Shown: in pieces, positions 63,329 to 64,000 of the stretch
How positions within the stretch are numbered: the stretch's first letter is position 1
Layout of the letters: every line of letters starts with the position of its first letter
Origin: Cyanobacteria bacterium UBA6446
GTDB lineage: Bacteria > Cyanobacteriota > Vampirovibrionia > Gastranaerophilales > Gastranaerophilaceae
Reading direction: 5' to 3'
Assembly (NCBI GenBank): GCA_002438405.1
Contig: DJOE01000023.1
Coordinates: 378,402-442,401 of the forward strand
Length of the DNA: 64,000 nucleotides
Notes under the pieces: generated by a model
What the model was told of the DNA's origin: nothing
The model's input: the letters and a program-made list of their open reading frames with translations, nothing else
The model's database searches: none
Program-made: the position numbers and the translations under genes

Positions 63329-64000
63329 TTGAAAATTAATCAAATTAAATCTTTTATAAGTCATAATCTATTAAAAAAAACAAAACCGGTATTACCCTTA
63401 AGTGATAAAAAATATTATTTAATAGAAAAACTTGAGAATATGCCAATTAAAAAGTTTCCACGTGATTCTTGGGCTATACCTCAAGATGCTGTGACATTTA
63501 AACAAGTAAAAATAGGAAAAACTAAAGACTCAGAATATAGAAGAAATATCATAAGTTTTTATGATAAAGAACATAAAATCATAAGACAATTCCAATCAGG
63601 TACAGAAATTCCACATACATGTAAAGAATACAGTTATTCAGATAATTTGACAAAAGATGAAGAACTTGTTCACGTCAAAAAAATTCACACTGCAAAATAT
63701 TTGCCAATTGATGGATATCCTGATTGGCATGACACATCAGATGTTGAACAATTTATTCACACTGATTTAAACAAATTAAAAAAGCATAATTTTGCTAAAA
63801 AAATTACAATCAAAAGAACAAAATATAACTTAGCATCTTTGGGCAAAAAATTTACAACAGTTTTCACTGAATATCCATTCAACTTAGGATTTGAGCCAAA
63901 AAAGAGCTTAAAAATTTTAGGTGCGGATATTGAAATAAAAAACGGAATTCCTTATATTTCTGGAACAATTGAATCTCCGACCGTAAAATTTCCGGAAGAT
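63329..64000 (+). CDS. Hypothetical protein, open at window end
   Basis: An open frame from TTG 63329 (AGGTG about 5 bases before) runs to the end without a stop. It begins MKINQIKSFISHNLLKKTKP and continues PRDSWAIPQDAVTFKQVKIG and others, without a known domain. TATAAT (63307-63312) precedes it, but the -35 is weak. Composition fits the chromosome. At least 224 residues; function unknown. Confidence 0.55.
   Translation, partial: MKINQIKSFISHNLLKKTKPVLPLSDKKYYLIEKLENMPIKKFPRDSWAIPQDAVTFKQVKIGKTKDSEYRRNIISFYDKEHKIIRQFQSGTEIPHTCKEYSYSDNLTKDEELVHVKKIHTAKYLPIDGYPDWHDTSDVEQFIHTDLNKLKKHNFAKKITIKRTKYNLASLGKKFTTVFTEYPFNLGFEPKKSLKILGADIEIKNGIPYISGTIESPTVKFPED

Overview
The window is AT-rich DNA (roughly 70% A+T by eye) from a bacterium with two membranes. 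Its core genes include lpxC, lpxD, fabZ and a heptose adenylyltransferase gene. Short proteins with an N-terminal NKINFTG-type motif (48669-49235), the base composition and the style of the hypothetical proteins suggest a gut Vampirovibrionia/Melainabacteria (Gastranaerophilales). That assignment is an inference and was not tested by phylogeny.

About 1-47 kb is an accessory region built by repeated integration around one initiator tRNA gene, tRNA-fMet (12558-12634). From left to right: (a) The left unit runs from beyond the window start to about 6.07 kb. It holds a DNA methyltransferase, a broken rtcB, a transposase relic, a PD-(D/E)XK protein, an XRE regulator and an AIPR-type abortive-infection protein. 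(b) The middle unit (about 6.4-12.2 kb) holds a tyrosine integrase, a resolvase, a long non-coding stretch with nested inverted repeats, a HhH/FeS DNA glycosylase-like protein, another XRE and a DUF4917/SIR2-like protein. (c) Element I (12590-27841, 15.25 kb) is bounded by a 45-bp direct repeat of the tRNA 3' part. It carries integrase, excisionase, a primase-helicase, a regulator, a phospholipase-D-like/helical protein pair and a type II restriction-modification pair. No capsid or tail genes were seen, so it resembles a satellite or other integrative element. (d) Element II (27887-45693) has a large serine recombinase, a Rep-like protein, regulators, a TM2 protein, a frameshifted TPR protein, a 1345-residue KAP NTPase and a broken Abi-like gene. 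(e) Inside Element II sits a 5.53-kb IS1595-family transposon (39892-45419). It has 29-bp perfect inverted repeats and an 8-bp target duplication, and it carries phage-tail-like and leucine-rich-repeat genes.

The stretch 47.2-48.7 kb holds dispersed intergenic repeats and two stranded tail-like genes. From about 48.7 kb to the end the DNA is ordinary chromosome. It contains tyrS and cysE; a minus-strand lipid A cluster lpxD-lpxC-fabZ with the heptose adenylyltransferase gene upstream; asd and dapB for lysine/DAP synthesis; a pentapeptide-repeat protein; and a signalling operon of GAF/HD-GYP protein, TPR protein and two NarL-type response regulators. It ends with a DegT aminotransferase and an open-ended gene.

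The themes most worth follow-up are these. The tRNA-fMet locus was split and rebuilt by successive elements. The left and middle units share a conserved non-coding block behind their XRE genes but carry different defence-type cargo. The Element II recombinase frame runs through its own attachment core and would be fused in frame to a winged-helix-like segment in the excised circle.
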